Under the pieces are notes generated by a model that saw only the letters and a program-made list of their open reading frames with translations, was not told the DNA's origin and searched no databases. Positions 1 through 10,602 of a DNA stretch of 64,000 bases are shown in pieces. How positions within the stretch are numbered: position 1 is the first letter of the stretch; the number at the start of each line of letters is the position of its first letter. Origin of the DNA: Boesenbergia rotunda. Taxonomy: Eukaryota > Streptophyta > Magnoliopsida > Zingiberales > Zingiberaceae. The DNA lies in assembly GCA_024364735.1 (NCBI GenBank), contig JAGFNQ010005667.1, positions 300,065-364,064 on the forward strand. Direction: 5' to 3'. A program made the translations under genes and the position numbers.

Positions 1-2
1 AC

Positions 3-1208
3 ACAATTGGTCACAAGGTAGAAAACCGTGACCTTATCAGGTATACCTTAAATGCTTTCCCAAGAAATACTCTGTGGGCATCTATGGTAGATGCTTATAA
101 GGTTTCTAGGGATCTCTCAAAAATTAAATTAGATGAATTATTTTCAGAATTAGAATTACATGAACAGACTAACTGCACTTTGGCCGAGAAAGGTATTGCT
201 TTTCTTGCAGGTAAACCCCAAGGAAAGATAACCAAGAAAAAGCCTCAACCTACACCCGAGTCTGACTCAGACTCAGACTCAGACTCAGAAGATAGTGAAG
301 GGGATCGATCCAAGCTGGTTCGGCTAGCTCGGGACTACTACAAGGAGCTGAAGCATCAGATCAACAGAAGGAAAGCCAGCCGAAGAATGGAAGATCTAGC
401 TGAACCTTCAACTTCAAAGGCCAAACCAAATGTGACCTGCTACGAATGCAATAAGAAGGGACACTACAAATCAGAATGTCCAAATCTAAAGGAAGCCAAG
501 AAGACTCAAAGGAAGAAGGCTCTTCAAGCCACGTGGGACGAATCTTCCTTCGAAGAAGAAGAAGAGGCCCCACAGTCAAACCTTCTCGCCTTGACTGCTT
601 CGGAAGACATCGACACCGGATCGGAATCGGAGCCGGACGACGGAAGGCTCACAATTTCGGAGAACGGTAAAATAACGGTAAGTGGTTATTCTGAAGTTGA
701 ATTATCAAAGTTAATTGCTTACTTATCTCGTAACTTGGCGAAAGCCAAAATCCGAGTCGAGTCCCTCCGACAGGAAGTAAAACTCCTGAAAGAGGGAGCT
801 GACTCTAGATCCTTGACCGAGAAGATTCAAGAAGGAACCTCTACTCAAGTTGAAAATCTTGAGAAAGAGAACTCCTCCTTGAAAACTCAAGTCAAGGACC
901 TTAGAGCGGCTTTAGAACGATTCACTTCAGGTTCCAAGGGTTTTGACATGATCTTTGGAAAACAGAAGTCCGTTCTAAATCAATCTGGGTTAGGGTATCG
1001 AACCAAATCGAGACAACGGTCATACTATGCTGTATTGAACCAATCTAGACCCAAAATTCAAGCATGGGTACCCAAACTGTGCTTGAACAATCAAGCTGGA
1101 CCAAACCGGTATTGTATCCCTAAGGACAAGATTCATATCTTGCCTAACCATTATCGTGGCTTTAGTCCAGGGGGAGCCAATTTAAAAATGATTTTCATAA
1201 TTAGATAA
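3..1208 (+). CDS. gag: Family A gag (nucleocapsid polyprotein), 5' partial
   Basis: Structural protein of the retrotransposon particle. The reading frame is open from base 3, so the first ATG at 84 is internal; the missing N-terminal part can be seen in the nested relative (12242 downwards). It contains a UBN2-like gag region (RDLIRYTLNAFPRNTLW), an acidic Ser/Asp run near 270-300, one CCHC zinc knuckle (CYECNKKGHYKSEC, about 438-479), an acidic segment and a C-terminal coiled coil (about 740-940). It ends with TAA at 1206. A perfect splice-donor motif GTAAGT occurs in the coding sequence at 678-683 at a codon boundary. The frame is intact over the visible 400 codons, unlike most genes in this window. 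Confidence 0.92.
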   Translation, partial: TIGHKVENRDLIRYTLNAFPRNTLWASMVDAYKVSRDLSKIKLDELFSELELHEQTNCTLAEKGIAFLAGKPQGKITKKKPQPTPESDSDSDSDSEDSEGDRSKLVRLARDYYKELKHQINRRKASRRMEDLAEPSTSKAKPNVTCYECNKKGHYKSECPNLKEAKKTQRKKALQATWDESSFEEEEEAPQSNLLALTASEDIDTGSESEPDDGRLTISENGKITVSGYSEVELSKLIAYLSRNLAKAKIRVESLRQEVKLLKEGADSRSLTEKIQEGTSTQVENLEKENSSLKTQVKDLRAALERFTSGSKGFDMIFGKQKSVLNQSGLGYRTKSRQRSYYAVLNQSRPKIQAWVPKLCLNNQAGPNRYCIPKDKIHILPNHYRGFSPGGANLKMIFIIR

Positions 1209-1868
1209 ATTTCTTTTATTTCTTAGTTTTAATTGCATGCTTGATTGTTTATTTATTTCTGCAAATTATTATGTTTAGACCTAGGACTGGTTAGACTAAG
1301 GACTGAAACGATTTAACTGAAATTTGAATAACATAGTATTGGGTAGAGGTGAGATGATAGTACGTTAGGGAAGCGATCTTGGTGGAACTAGCCGAAGCTA
1401 CCGATCCAAGACCCAAACTAGTTAGACCAAAATCTTTCAAGGAGTAACTTGAAGATGAATATTCAATAAAAGGCTTTGTCAAGGAAAGGGTTGATGATCC
1501 AATAAGGCTATGGCCAAAGAAGGCCTAGTGCCTCGCCAAGACCTGGAAGCCGATTATTGAAAACCAAATTCACTTTACTATTGTCAGATTTGAATCTAAC
1601 ACAAATTTCAATTAATCTTATATTCAACCACTTTTCAAAATAAACTTAAAACTTAATTAAATTATTTTCAAAATTAATTCAACTTGTCAAAATTAATCAT
1701 GTTTTTTCAAAATAAAATCTTTATTTCTGTTAAAACCTGTCTCACAAAACCCATAAGGTTAACGTGATTGATAACTCTAGATTGGGTGAGACAGACTATG
1801 TTGTGAAAATCAATTTAAGCTATCCTTAATTCTAATTGGATCCAAATCAATAAATTCTTTATGTGTAG
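1209..1868 (+). other. Gag-pol spacer of family A, possible intron part
   Basis: About 660 bp of AT-rich, non-coding sequence separates the gag stop from pol; it has stops in every frame. The nested relative keeps most of it (about 10030-10600 on the minus strand), so it belongs to the family. It ends GTGTAG directly before the pol frame. Family B also has GTGTAG directly before pol, but without the spacer. It may be the second half of an intron (donor 678, acceptor 1868, both phase 0); this is inference only. Confidence 0.6.
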
Positions 1869-4800
1869 GAACATAAAGATTTGGACCAATGGATGTTGGA
1901 TAGTGGATGCTCCAGACACATGACTGGAGACAAATTGAAATTCACCAAACTCAAGTTCAAAAACCTAGGCTCAGTAGCATTTGGCAACAATGCTACACTC
2001 AAAGTCATTGGGTCAGGTAACATTGAACTCAAATCCGATTTTGTAATTAAAAAGGTACTCTTGGTTGAGAACTTTAAATTTAATTTGCTTAGTATAAGTC
2101 AATTATATGATACTGGCTATGTAGTTACCTTTACCAACTCTGACTGCCTGATTAGAAATTTACAAGACTCAGAAGCCATGCTTAAGGACACCAGGAAAAA
2201 TAATGTTTATACTATAAATCTACCCTTAGTACCTAAATGCCTCTTAACTCAGTTAGAAGAATCAAACCTCTAGCATAGGAGATTAGGTCACACTAATCTA
2301 AGACTAATTTCAAAAATCACCCAACTTGGTCTAATTAAAGGAATACAAAAAATTAAGAACCATGAAAACATGATATGTGACTCATGTAACCAAGGTAAAC
2401 AAACCAGGTTTAATCACAAACAAGTTCAATCAGACCTAACTCAAACCACACTTGAGCTCCTTCACCTTGACCTATTTGATTCATATGGAGCCAAGTCACT
2501 AAGCGGAAACCGGTACTGCTTAGTCATTATTGATGATTACTCTAGGTTTACTTGGGTTAGGTTCCTAAAAACTAAGGATGAACCCCTAAATCTATTCATT
2601 GACCTATGTAAGGTAATTGAGAATCAAAATGATACTAAAATCAAAAGACTTAGGAGTGATCACGGGGGAGAGTTTGAAAATCAAAGGTTTGAGGAATTTT
2701 GTAGAATAAACGGGTATATTCATGAATTTTCATGTCCTAGAATCCCCCAGCAAAATGGGATAGTAGAAAGGAAGAATAGAACCCTACAGGAAGCCACTAG
2801 GACTATGCTCAATGAATTCAACCTAGCTAACCAATTTTGGGCAGAAGCAATTAGTACGGCTTGTTATATTCAAAATAGGGTCCTAATTAACAAACGACAT
2901 AATAAAACTCCCTATGAACTATATTACCATAGACTTCCAAACCTACATTACCTAAGGGTCTTTGGATGCAAAGTCCATATCCTAAACACCAAAGATTACC
3001 TAGGAAAATTCCAGTCTAAGTCAACCCCTGGAATATTCTTAGGATATTCAACAACAAGTAGAGCCTATAGGGTCTACAATAGACAAACTAATAAAATTGA
3101 AGAAACAACTAATTTAATTTTTGACGAGGAAACTAATCCAAAACTTGATAATCAAAATCTGAACCCATCAAATTTTGATCAAGAGGAAAATGAACAAATT
3201 ATGGAACCATCAATTGAACCACTGGTTGAACCTCTAAATGAACTGACTATTGAACCAACTACTGAATCAATTGAACCAATAACTGAACCAACCCAAGTAA
3301 TTGAACCAAATACTGAACTAAACCGTCTAGCTGAAATTGAGGCTGAACCAAGTTCTAGAAGAACCAAGAAACCTAGACTCAGTCACCCAACTGATCAAAT
3401 TGTGGGTGATCCAACCTTAGGAGTCAGAAGTAGGTCTTCCTATAGAAATCTTAGTCAGATCGCACTGATTTCGAAAATTGAACCTAAGACTATAGAGGAA
3501 GCCTTACTTGATCCTGATTGGATCATAGCGATGCAAGAGGAATTAGCCCAATTTGAAAGAAACCAAGTCTGGGAACTAGTACCTAAACCTGAGGGCAAAT
3601 CCATCATAGATACTAAGTGGGTATTTAGAAACAAACTAAATGACCAAGGGGAAATAGTCAGAAACAAAGTCTGCTTAGTAGCTAAAGGGTTCAGTCAAGT
3701 CGAAGGGCTAGACTATGACGAAACCTATGCCCCAGTAGCCAGACTTGAGTCTATTAGAATGTTGTTAGTCTTTGTAGCCCATAAAGGATTTAAACTTTAC
3801 CAAATGGATGTTAAGTCAGCCTTTCTGAATGGGTTTATCAAAGAAGAAGTCTATGTAGGACAACCCCCATGCTTTGAGGACCTAGAAAAACCTGACCACG
3901 TTTACAAGCTTAACAAGACACTTTATGGACTAAAACAAGCACCTAGGGCATGGTATGAACGCCTATCAACTTACCTCATTTCTAAGGAATTCAACCAAGG
4001 ACAAATTGACTCAACTCTTTTTGTCAAAACCTTAGAAAAAGACATCTTCATTGTCCAAATATATGTTGACGACATAATCTTCGGAACCACTAACTCTAAC
4101 TTTTTAAAAGAATTTGTAAAAATTATGGAAAATGAATTCGAAATGAGCTTAGTTGGTGAGCTCAACTTCTTTTTAGGACTACAAATTAAGCAAACTAGGG
4201 ATGGAAATTATGTTCATCAATCCAAATATGCTAAGGAGTTAATAAAGAAATTTAAAATGGATAACTCCAAAAGCTTAAGTACCCCTATGGCCACAAATGT
4301 AAAAATTGATAGTGACCCTGAAGGTAAACCAGTAGACCTTAAGTTATATCGTAGTATGATAGGAAGTCTACTTTACCTTATAGCTAGCAGACCTGATATC
4401 CTATTCCCTGTAGGAATGTGTGCTAGATACCAAACCTGTGCTAAGGAAACGCACTTAGCAGCCCTAAAAAGAATACTTAGATACATTAAGGGCACCATAA
4501 ATGTAGAGATTTGGTATCCTAGGACCTCAACTTTTGACTTGTCAGGATACTCTGATTCTGACTATGTTGGATGCAAACTAGATAGAAAGAGTACAAGTGG
4601 AAGCTGTCAACTTTTAGGTAATAGTTTAGTCAGTTGGTGCAGTAGAAAATAACACTGCGTAGCTCTATCTACAATCGAAGCAGAATATGTTGCTTTAGGA
4701 GAGTGTGTAGCACAACTCCTATGGATGATGCACACTCTTAAGGACTTCCAGCTTGATTACACCCAAACCCAAGTCTACATTGATAACATAAGTTCAATTA

Positions 4801-5006
4801 ATCTAACTAAGAACTCAATCCAACACTCTATAACAAAACATATAGAGGTTAAACTTCACTTCGTAAGAGATCATGTTGCCAGGGGTGAAATAGTCCTTAA
4901 GCATGTAGACTTAAAGTCAAACTTAGTTGATATCTTCACCAAACCCTTACCTGAGTCTGAGTTCAGCTCACTAAGAAGGCAGTTAGGGTTATGCTTAGTA
5001 GAATAG
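1869..5006 (+). pseudogene. pol: Family A pol: protease, integrase, RT, RNase H (two stops)
   Basis: Single reading frame with copia domain order. Aspartic protease motif LDSGCSRHMTGD at about 1896-1931. GAG-pre-integrase HRRLGH at about 2274. Integrase HHCC tail CDSCNQGKQ at 2376. The catalytic triad D, D(35)E is intact (Asp codons at 2469 and 2658, Glu in NGIVERKN at 2766). RT starts about 3560, with YVDD at 4062-4073. RNase H lies from about 4540 to the end at 5006. Two stops break it: TAG at 2271-2273, where relatives have Trp (LWHRRL), and TAA at 4650-4652, where relatives have Gln (SRKQHCVALS). No frameshift is seen, so the copy decayed recently. Synthesis would make cDNA and integrate it in the nucleus; this copy cannot without readthrough. 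Confidence 0.93.
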
Positions 5007-5370
5007 GAATGCTCTACTTGTTTTTTTAACTGTTTTTTTCTTATCTGATATTTATTTGAAAAATCATTTTTATCTTGAAATTTAAAATGATTTCCGACTT
5101 AGTTTTTTTAAAAAAACTTATCGCTTTCAAAACTATGGCTTTTTCACAAATGGACTTAGCTTAAGCCCTAACCCTAGAACTGCATGCACCTATAGATCTA
5201 GAAGCCAGCATCTCACAAGCACCTTAGGGTACTTTTGATTGATAACCTAGACTGGGTTGAGATGCTTAGGTCTATGCCTTGATTCAAGATGCTTTAAGTC
5301 AGTGTATCTGTAGTAATTGGGCCAATAAATACCAATTGAACAATAATCAGGTTAAGTGTCAAGCTTAGAA
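5007..5370 (+). other. Family A 3' UTR, first part
   Basis: Non-coding sequence after RNase H. It matches the reverse complement of about 7560-7930 in the nested element, which shows that both are family A 3' UTRs. It is cut by the nested insertion and resumes at 13796. Confidence 0.8.
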
Positions 5371-5375
5371 AATCT
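5371..5375. repeat. Target-site duplication AATCT (left)
   Basis: Five bases directly before the TGTTGG end of the nested element, repeated at 13791-13795 directly after its CCAACA end. Five bp is the usual copia duplication. Confidence 0.93.
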
Positions 5376-6687
5376 TGTTGGATCGAAGAAAACGATAGAG
5401 GTGGGGGGTGAATATCGTTAAAACTTTTCGGATTAAAGAAAGAGAAAATATGCAGCGGAAAGAAATAAATCACACAGGAACACAAGTCAATTTTTACTTG
5501 GTTCGGAGTCGCGGTCGGCTACTACTCCAAGGCCCACGGTCCTTGACCGTTTACTTTGGGCAATACTATAATCGCGCAAAAAGGATTTACAAGTTATGTA
5601 CAGCAGTATTTCAGGAAATTAAAATTTCTACACTTTTCGTTACCGACGCCCGATGTGGATCGTATTTCGATGCAGAGGGTCATCGTCGACCCTGGATCTC
5701 GAAGTCGGAGTTTGCCGGGGCATAGCGCTTGAACGAAATGCTTTGGAGCGTTGAGAGAATGTGTTGTAGAAGCCTTGGGGTTGAGCACCCTTTTATAGTG
5801 CTCCTGGGGGCGCCTGATCCGTTGGGGGCGCCTGACACGTGCCTTCATCAGTGAAAACCTCAATCCGCAGCTCGGTCAGCGCTTATCCCCTCTGATTCGG
5901 CCCCTGGTCTGATTGGGGCGCCCGGGACCTCCTGGGCGCCTAGCTTGACCTGGTCCAATGGCTTCATGGCAGATTTGCTTCGATGGCCGCTTTGGCTTTG
6001 ACCTTGGGCGCCCGGGACCTCCCGGGCGCCTAGCCCAGTGTGGTTTCGAAGCAGTCTTGCTTAATTGCTGTTTTGGCCTTTCACCTTGGGCGCCCGGGAC
6101 CTCCCGGGCGCCTAGCCCAGTTGCCTACCCCTTTCCTTTGGGGCGTTCTGAGCTGCAGAAACACAATCCTTCGTTCCCTGCAACCAAGGTTAGTTCCAAA
6201 ACAAACCAAGCAAGATTGTTAGTCAATATTTACAGTTGTAGCTGTCTTGGTTTTGACTTCGGGTCTCCCAAATGGAACCCTAGGTTGAACCGACGCCTAC
6301 TGTTCCCTCGACGGAGAACGCGTCCTCACCCTCTCAGGAGAGTTTATCTTTTGCCAACCGGCTCCTCCGATTGGACTTTTGCCCAATCCACCTGACCAGG
6401 TCTTCATGCCCAATTTCCGGTCAGGTCTTCGGTGCCCAGCCCCTTGCCAGGACTTCGTGCCCAATCCTCGACCAGGACTTCTTTGCCCGACTTCCGGTCA
6501 GGTCTTCTTGCCCAGTCCTTGACCAGAACTTCTTTGCCCAGCCCTTTGCCAGGACTTCTTACCTAGTGTACCTAGGGTTTCTTCCTACACACTCAGTGAA
6601 CAAGTTAGAACACAACAACATCTTAACTTCTGAACCCTTTTCCATTATCAAAACCCAGGTTTGACATAGGTGCTGCCTGCACCAACA
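5376..6687 (-). repeat. 3' LTR of nested family A element (1312 bp)
   Basis: Bounded by TGTTGG and CCAACA. Highly similar to 12468-13790. Reading minus, the U3 hairpins lie about 5800-6115 and a TATAAAA box at 5791-5797. Perfect hairpins with arm GGCGCCCGGG and loop ACCT lie near 6007-6031 and 6088-6113. A Pro/Cys-rich direct repeat (CCAGGACTTC-type units) spans about 6390-6560. Confidence 0.93.
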
Positions 6688-6830
6688 ATCTCCCCCTTTT
6701 TGATTTATGGCAACCCGGTTCAAAAAGTTAAGTTAAGCAAATAGGTACAGTATCAGATTTAATTTCTTCCCCCTGGAAGAAATCTTCCCCTGGAAGAAAT
6801 CTCCCCCTGAGTTTTTCAAAAATGTGTGGG
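6688..6830 (-). other. Multiple polypurine tracts, nested family A element
   Basis: Read on the minus strand, AAAAAGGGGGAGAT directly precedes the LTR, and further CAGGGGGA-type tracts repeat over about 6765-6815 between CTTCC(A) units. The one next to the LTR is the expected plus-strand primer. Several tracts in tandem are a known Sirevirus feature. Confidence 0.8.
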
Positions 6831-6839
6831 GTTTTTGAA

Positions 6840-7290
6840 AACGTTTCTAAGTCTTTGTTGAAAAGTTTTTTAGGTTTTCAATACTTAGAAAATTTTCAAA
6901 GAGGGATTTTAAGTTAGAAAAATTTTCCAAAATATTTTTGAGTTGGGCACTTAGAAAATTTTTCAACACATTTAGTTTTAGCACTTAGAAAATTTTCCAC
7001 CAGAAAATTTTAGAGTAAGTACTTAGAATATTTTTTAAAACAATTTTGAGTTAAGTACTTAGAATAATTTTGAAAACACTTTTGAGTTAAGTACTTAAAA
7101 TAATTTCGAAACACTTATTTTTTTGCACTTTATAAAATTTTCTAAACCGATTTTGAATTTTTAACACTTAGAAAATTTTCAAGCAGTTTTAATACTTAGA
7201 AAACTTTTTTCAAGCAAAATTTTGAATTTATAACACTTAGAAAATTTTTCCAAAGTGATTTTGAATTACTTTACTTTTTGAAAAAGGAGA
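6840..7290 (-). repeat. AT-rich degenerate repeat built on ACTTAGAAAATTTT
   Basis: About ten spaced copies of a CACTTAGAAAATTTTC-like unit, each holding the palindrome GAAAATTTTC, in the 3' UTR before the polypurine tracts. The outer element has the same repeat in opposite orientation (14090-14340). Confidence 0.75.
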
Positions 7291-8134
7291 TAATGGTTTT
7301 GAAAAATAATTTTAAAACCTTCTTTTCTCTCCTTTCCAATCTCTCCCTTTTTGCCATATATCAAAAAAATATAGCAAAAAAAACTTTAAGTAAGGAAATT
7401 AAAGTGCTGTATTGAACCAATTTTAAGCATATACTGGACCAAATCAATTTACAATTTCTCTTTTGGATCCTGTCTAACCCAGTTAGCTACTTACTAACTG
7501 TTATAAACAGTATCTTTTGCTAGGGTTAGTCAAGTTAAGTGATCTGATCAAGTTAGATTTTCTAAGCTTGACACTTAACCTGATTACTGTTCAATTGGTA
7601 TTTAGTGTCCCAATTACTGCAGATGCACTGACTTAAAGCATCTTGAATCAAGGCATAGACCTAAGCATCTCAACCTAGTTTAGGTTATCAATCAAAAGTA
7701 CCCTAAGGTGCTTGTGAGATGTTGGCTTCTAGATCTATAGGTGCATGCAGTTCTAAGATTAGGGCCTAAGCTAAGTCCATTTGCGAAAAAACCCTAGTTT
7801 TGAAGGGGGTAAGTTTTTTTAATAAAACTAAGTCAGAAAATCATTTTAAATTTCAAAATGATTTTTTAAATAAATAACAAATAAGAAATAAACCAGTTTT
7901 GAAAAAAACATAAGTAGAACAGTCCTCTTCTACTAAGCATAACCCTAACTGCCTTCTTAGTGAGCTGTTAAAAGGCAAATAACTCATCAAACAAACAGTT
8001 AGCAACTAAAGCAGATAACTCATCAAGCAAACAGCTAGCATAAAAGTCAACTGGTCTAAGCATGGACCAGCACAGTCAAACATGAGTCAAGCACAAGTCA
8101 ATAGTACAATAATGCAGCTGAAATAATCTGGAGT
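7291..8134 (-). other. 3' UTR of nested element, with RNase H tail relic at 7929-7966
   Basis: Non-coding. Bases 7440-7930 match the family A 3' UTR (5007-5370 plus 13796-13890). The stretch 7929-7966 is the reverse complement of the last codons of family A RNase H (4970-5006). It therefore marks the right border of the pol deletion. Bases 7967-8134 are unique and carry a short repeat (AACTCATCAA...AACAG). Confidence 0.75.
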
Positions 8135-9466
8135 CTAAGAGGAGGGGCCCGGAGGAAAGAATGGACCGGGCTGCCAAGATTGGAACATGGAAATTATCTG
8201 ATTATGTCGGGCCTCATTTGTCTCATGTTCGGCTCGGAGGGCGTCCATGTGCTCAATGTGATGTGCCTCTCTTGCCTGGCGATCGGCTAGAGTAGCTTCC
8301 ATGCGCTCGTTATGGTAGGCTCGGTTTACATCGTGCTCTGCTTGAATCGCGTCGACCAATAGATGTGGTGGGCCTCCACCTCCTCTCGGAGGCTATGGAG
8401 CTCTATCTGAAGTTGTGTCAGTCTCTCGTCGATCGTCAGAGGTAGGGGCTCGTCCAAGTGCTCCTGAATCTCGGCAGTGAGATCTGCGACATCGACCTCT
8501 ACCTCCTCATCGGAATCAATTTTGGCTCCGACTCTCTGGCGTCTCCATGATAGACCCCCGGTAACCGAGACCTCTATGCTCGCTAGGGAAAAATTTCTAT
8601 ACCCAATTTCGTCAAATTCGGTCATCGTGGTTATCTCTCCAACGGTAATATCACGACCGTGATGATGATGAAGAGAAGTGATAATGTGGCAGTAAGGAGT
8701 ACGTACTCGACCTTGAGTAGTAACACTGGATGCATAGAGAATGGTGTGGAACATGTGAAGTCCAATATCTATGTCTAAGTGATGGATTATGGCATACACA
8801 AGAAGGTATGGAATGGTCGCATGGTCGCGACATCCCTAGTAGTCAAGGGAAGAATACAACGGACCAGAACTTTATAAAGAGCGTAGTCCTGGACCCGAAG
8901 ATCTATTGACTGAAATCGTCTAACCAAAGGGTTACGGGCATCTCTATAGAAATATGAATAAAGGGTGTCCAGATCAATATGGGAGTAGGGAGGAGCAAAG
9001 GGAGGGTCTCTTGGTAGATAACAGCAGAAAGTGGACTGGGATGGTCGTAGTCCAAGAAACCTGTTAAACAACGAGGGTGTGATAGTCAAAGGCATCCCCT
9101 GTACTGTGGAAACATAGCTAAGGTCATCTTGTTTAACTAGGTTGTTATAAAACTCTGCATATAGGGTAGTGTTCATAGGATGGGTGCAGAAGACAAGATG
9201 GTCAAATTGATGGAAATTGATGACGTCCATGGCTACTGGACAGGACTGAGTGAAAAATTACCTATTTAAGAAACTTGTTTTGATCGGTTTGTAGGTCGTC
9301 CTAGCGAACTTATCGAATAGTTCTAAGGTCGGAAACCTAGGTTCAGGGCTAGGCTCGGTCCCAGGGATGGGTTGATTAGCACGTCGTTTTCTATTAATAA
9401 GGAAAATGCATTAAGAAAAACAAAAAAAATAATTATAAATGCATAAACATGGTACCGTGGAGCCAT
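8135..9466 (-). pseudogene. Family A accessory gene (intron-containing, plant-transposon-protein-like), two frameshifts
   Basis: Function unknown. Coding exon 1 is 9466-9456 (ATGGCTCCACG). The intron is 9455-9391 (65 nt, GT..AG, very T-rich before ATTAATAG). Exon 2 is 9390-8135. The joined start reads MAPRKRRANQP, a basic nuclear-signal-like start. Exon 2 has the core domain with AEFYNNL and KVLVRCILPLTT, also present in the family B gene, then an acidic stretch and a charged coiled-coil tail ending WQPGPFFPPGPSS. A stop interrupts near 9280, and frameshifts occur near 8803 (after RPFHTFL) and near 8350. The core resembles the family annotated as putative plant transposon protein (Pfam Transposase_32-like); I am only moderately sure of that name. 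It takes the place of pol. The donor GTACC is weak, so intron support comes mainly from the matching family B gene. Confidence 0.72.
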
Positions 9467-9578
9467 GGTCGAAGTTGGACGTTTTGAGGGCGCGAGAAGG
9501 ACTTTCAGTCGCCTTGGGAGGAGAAGAGTTAGGGAGGAGGTTTGTTTTGGGGTGGCAAATGAAGGGAGTTTCGGTGGC

Positions 9579-9860
9579 CTTATATAGGGGTTGGCCGGGC
9601 GCCCGGGAGGCCTCGGGCGCCTGTATTAGGTGTAAGCTGCCTTTGGCAGCTTTTTCTGCCTTGACGTTGTCCTTGGGGGTGCCCGTGAGGACCCGGACGT
9701 TGTCCTTGTGGCAGCTTTTGCTGCCTTGAATGGAGATAAAGGCCTGGGCGCCCGATAGGTCACGGGCGCTCGGGTCAGCTGGGTAGGGTTGACAGCTTTT
9801 GCTGTCTCGGTCGAAGGGAAAGTTGGGGGCGCCCGACAGGTCACGGGCGCCCGAGCTAAC
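9579..9860 (-). promoter_or_regulatory. Putative internal promoter: hairpin cluster plus TATA box
   Basis: On the minus strand a TATATAAGG box (9587-9579) lies about 115 bp before the accessory ATG at 9466. Upstream, at about 9595-9860, are imperfect palindromes of GGCGCCCG / CGGGCGCC type (near 9597-9622, 9745-9772 and 9826-9852). They match the hairpins in U3 of this family's LTRs. The arrangement (hairpins, TATA, start) copies the LTR promoter. Promoter activity is inferred. Confidence 0.6.
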
Positions 9861-9866
9861 AATAGT

Positions 9867-10602
9867 TTGACTATTGACCACTTTGACCATTTGACGAGAT
9901 TTGACTGTTTTGACCCGGTTTGACTCTTTTGACTAACTATCAATTAGGTCAGTTAAGCTCTAATTTGCATGATTCAGTATTTTTGTATAAAAAAATAGAT
10001 GAATTTGAGTTAGATCCTAACCATCTCACCCAGTCTATAGTTATCAATCAAGTTAACCTTATGGGTTTTTGTGAGACAGGTTTTAATAGAACTATCAATT
10101 TTATTTTGAGAAAAATGATTAATTTTGAAAAGTTGAATTAATTTTGAAAACCAGTTCAATTGAATTTTAATTTTTAAAAATTGGTTGAATCTAAGGTTAA
10201 TTAAAATTTGTGTTAGATTCAAATCTGACAATAGTAAAGTGAATTTGGTTTTCAATAATCGGCTTCCAGGTCTTGGCGAGGCACAAGACCTTCTTTGGCC
10301 TTAGCCTTATTGGATCATCAACCCTTTCCTTGACAAAGCCTTTTATTGAAAATCCATTTTCAAGTTACTCCTTGAAAGATTTTGGTCTAACTAGTTTGAG
10401 TCTTGGATCGGTAGCTTCGGCTAGTTCCGCCAAAATAGCTTCCCTAACGTACTATCATCTCACCTCCACCCAATACTATGTTGTTCAAATTTCATTTAAA
10501 TAGTTTTGGTCCTTAGTCTAACCAGTCCTAGGTCTAAACATGATAATTTGTAGAAAAATAAATAAACAATCAACCATGCAATTCAAATTAAGGAAATAAA
10601 AT
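9867..10602 (-). other. Gag-pol spacer relic and junction with accessory module
   Basis: Bases 10030-10602 are homologous to the family A gag-pol spacer (1209-1790) in reverse orientation. Similarity stops near 10030 (in GGGTGAGA). Beyond it a unique TTTGACT-rich stretch leads into the accessory promoter. This is the left border of the pol replacement. Confidence 0.7.

Noticed and set aside
6371..6664. Pro/Cys/Ser-rich ORFs within family A LTRs (also 13319-13736, 14509-14947, 38497-38802)
   Set aside because: They come from a degenerate direct repeat (CCAGGACTTCTTGCCC) in the LTR. The frames differ between copies and reading directions.
9411..9943. Minus-strand ORFs of 159 and 105 codons before the family A accessory gene
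   Set aside because: They run through the GC-rich hairpins, TATA box and the proposed intron. The spliced model starting at 9466 explains the region better.
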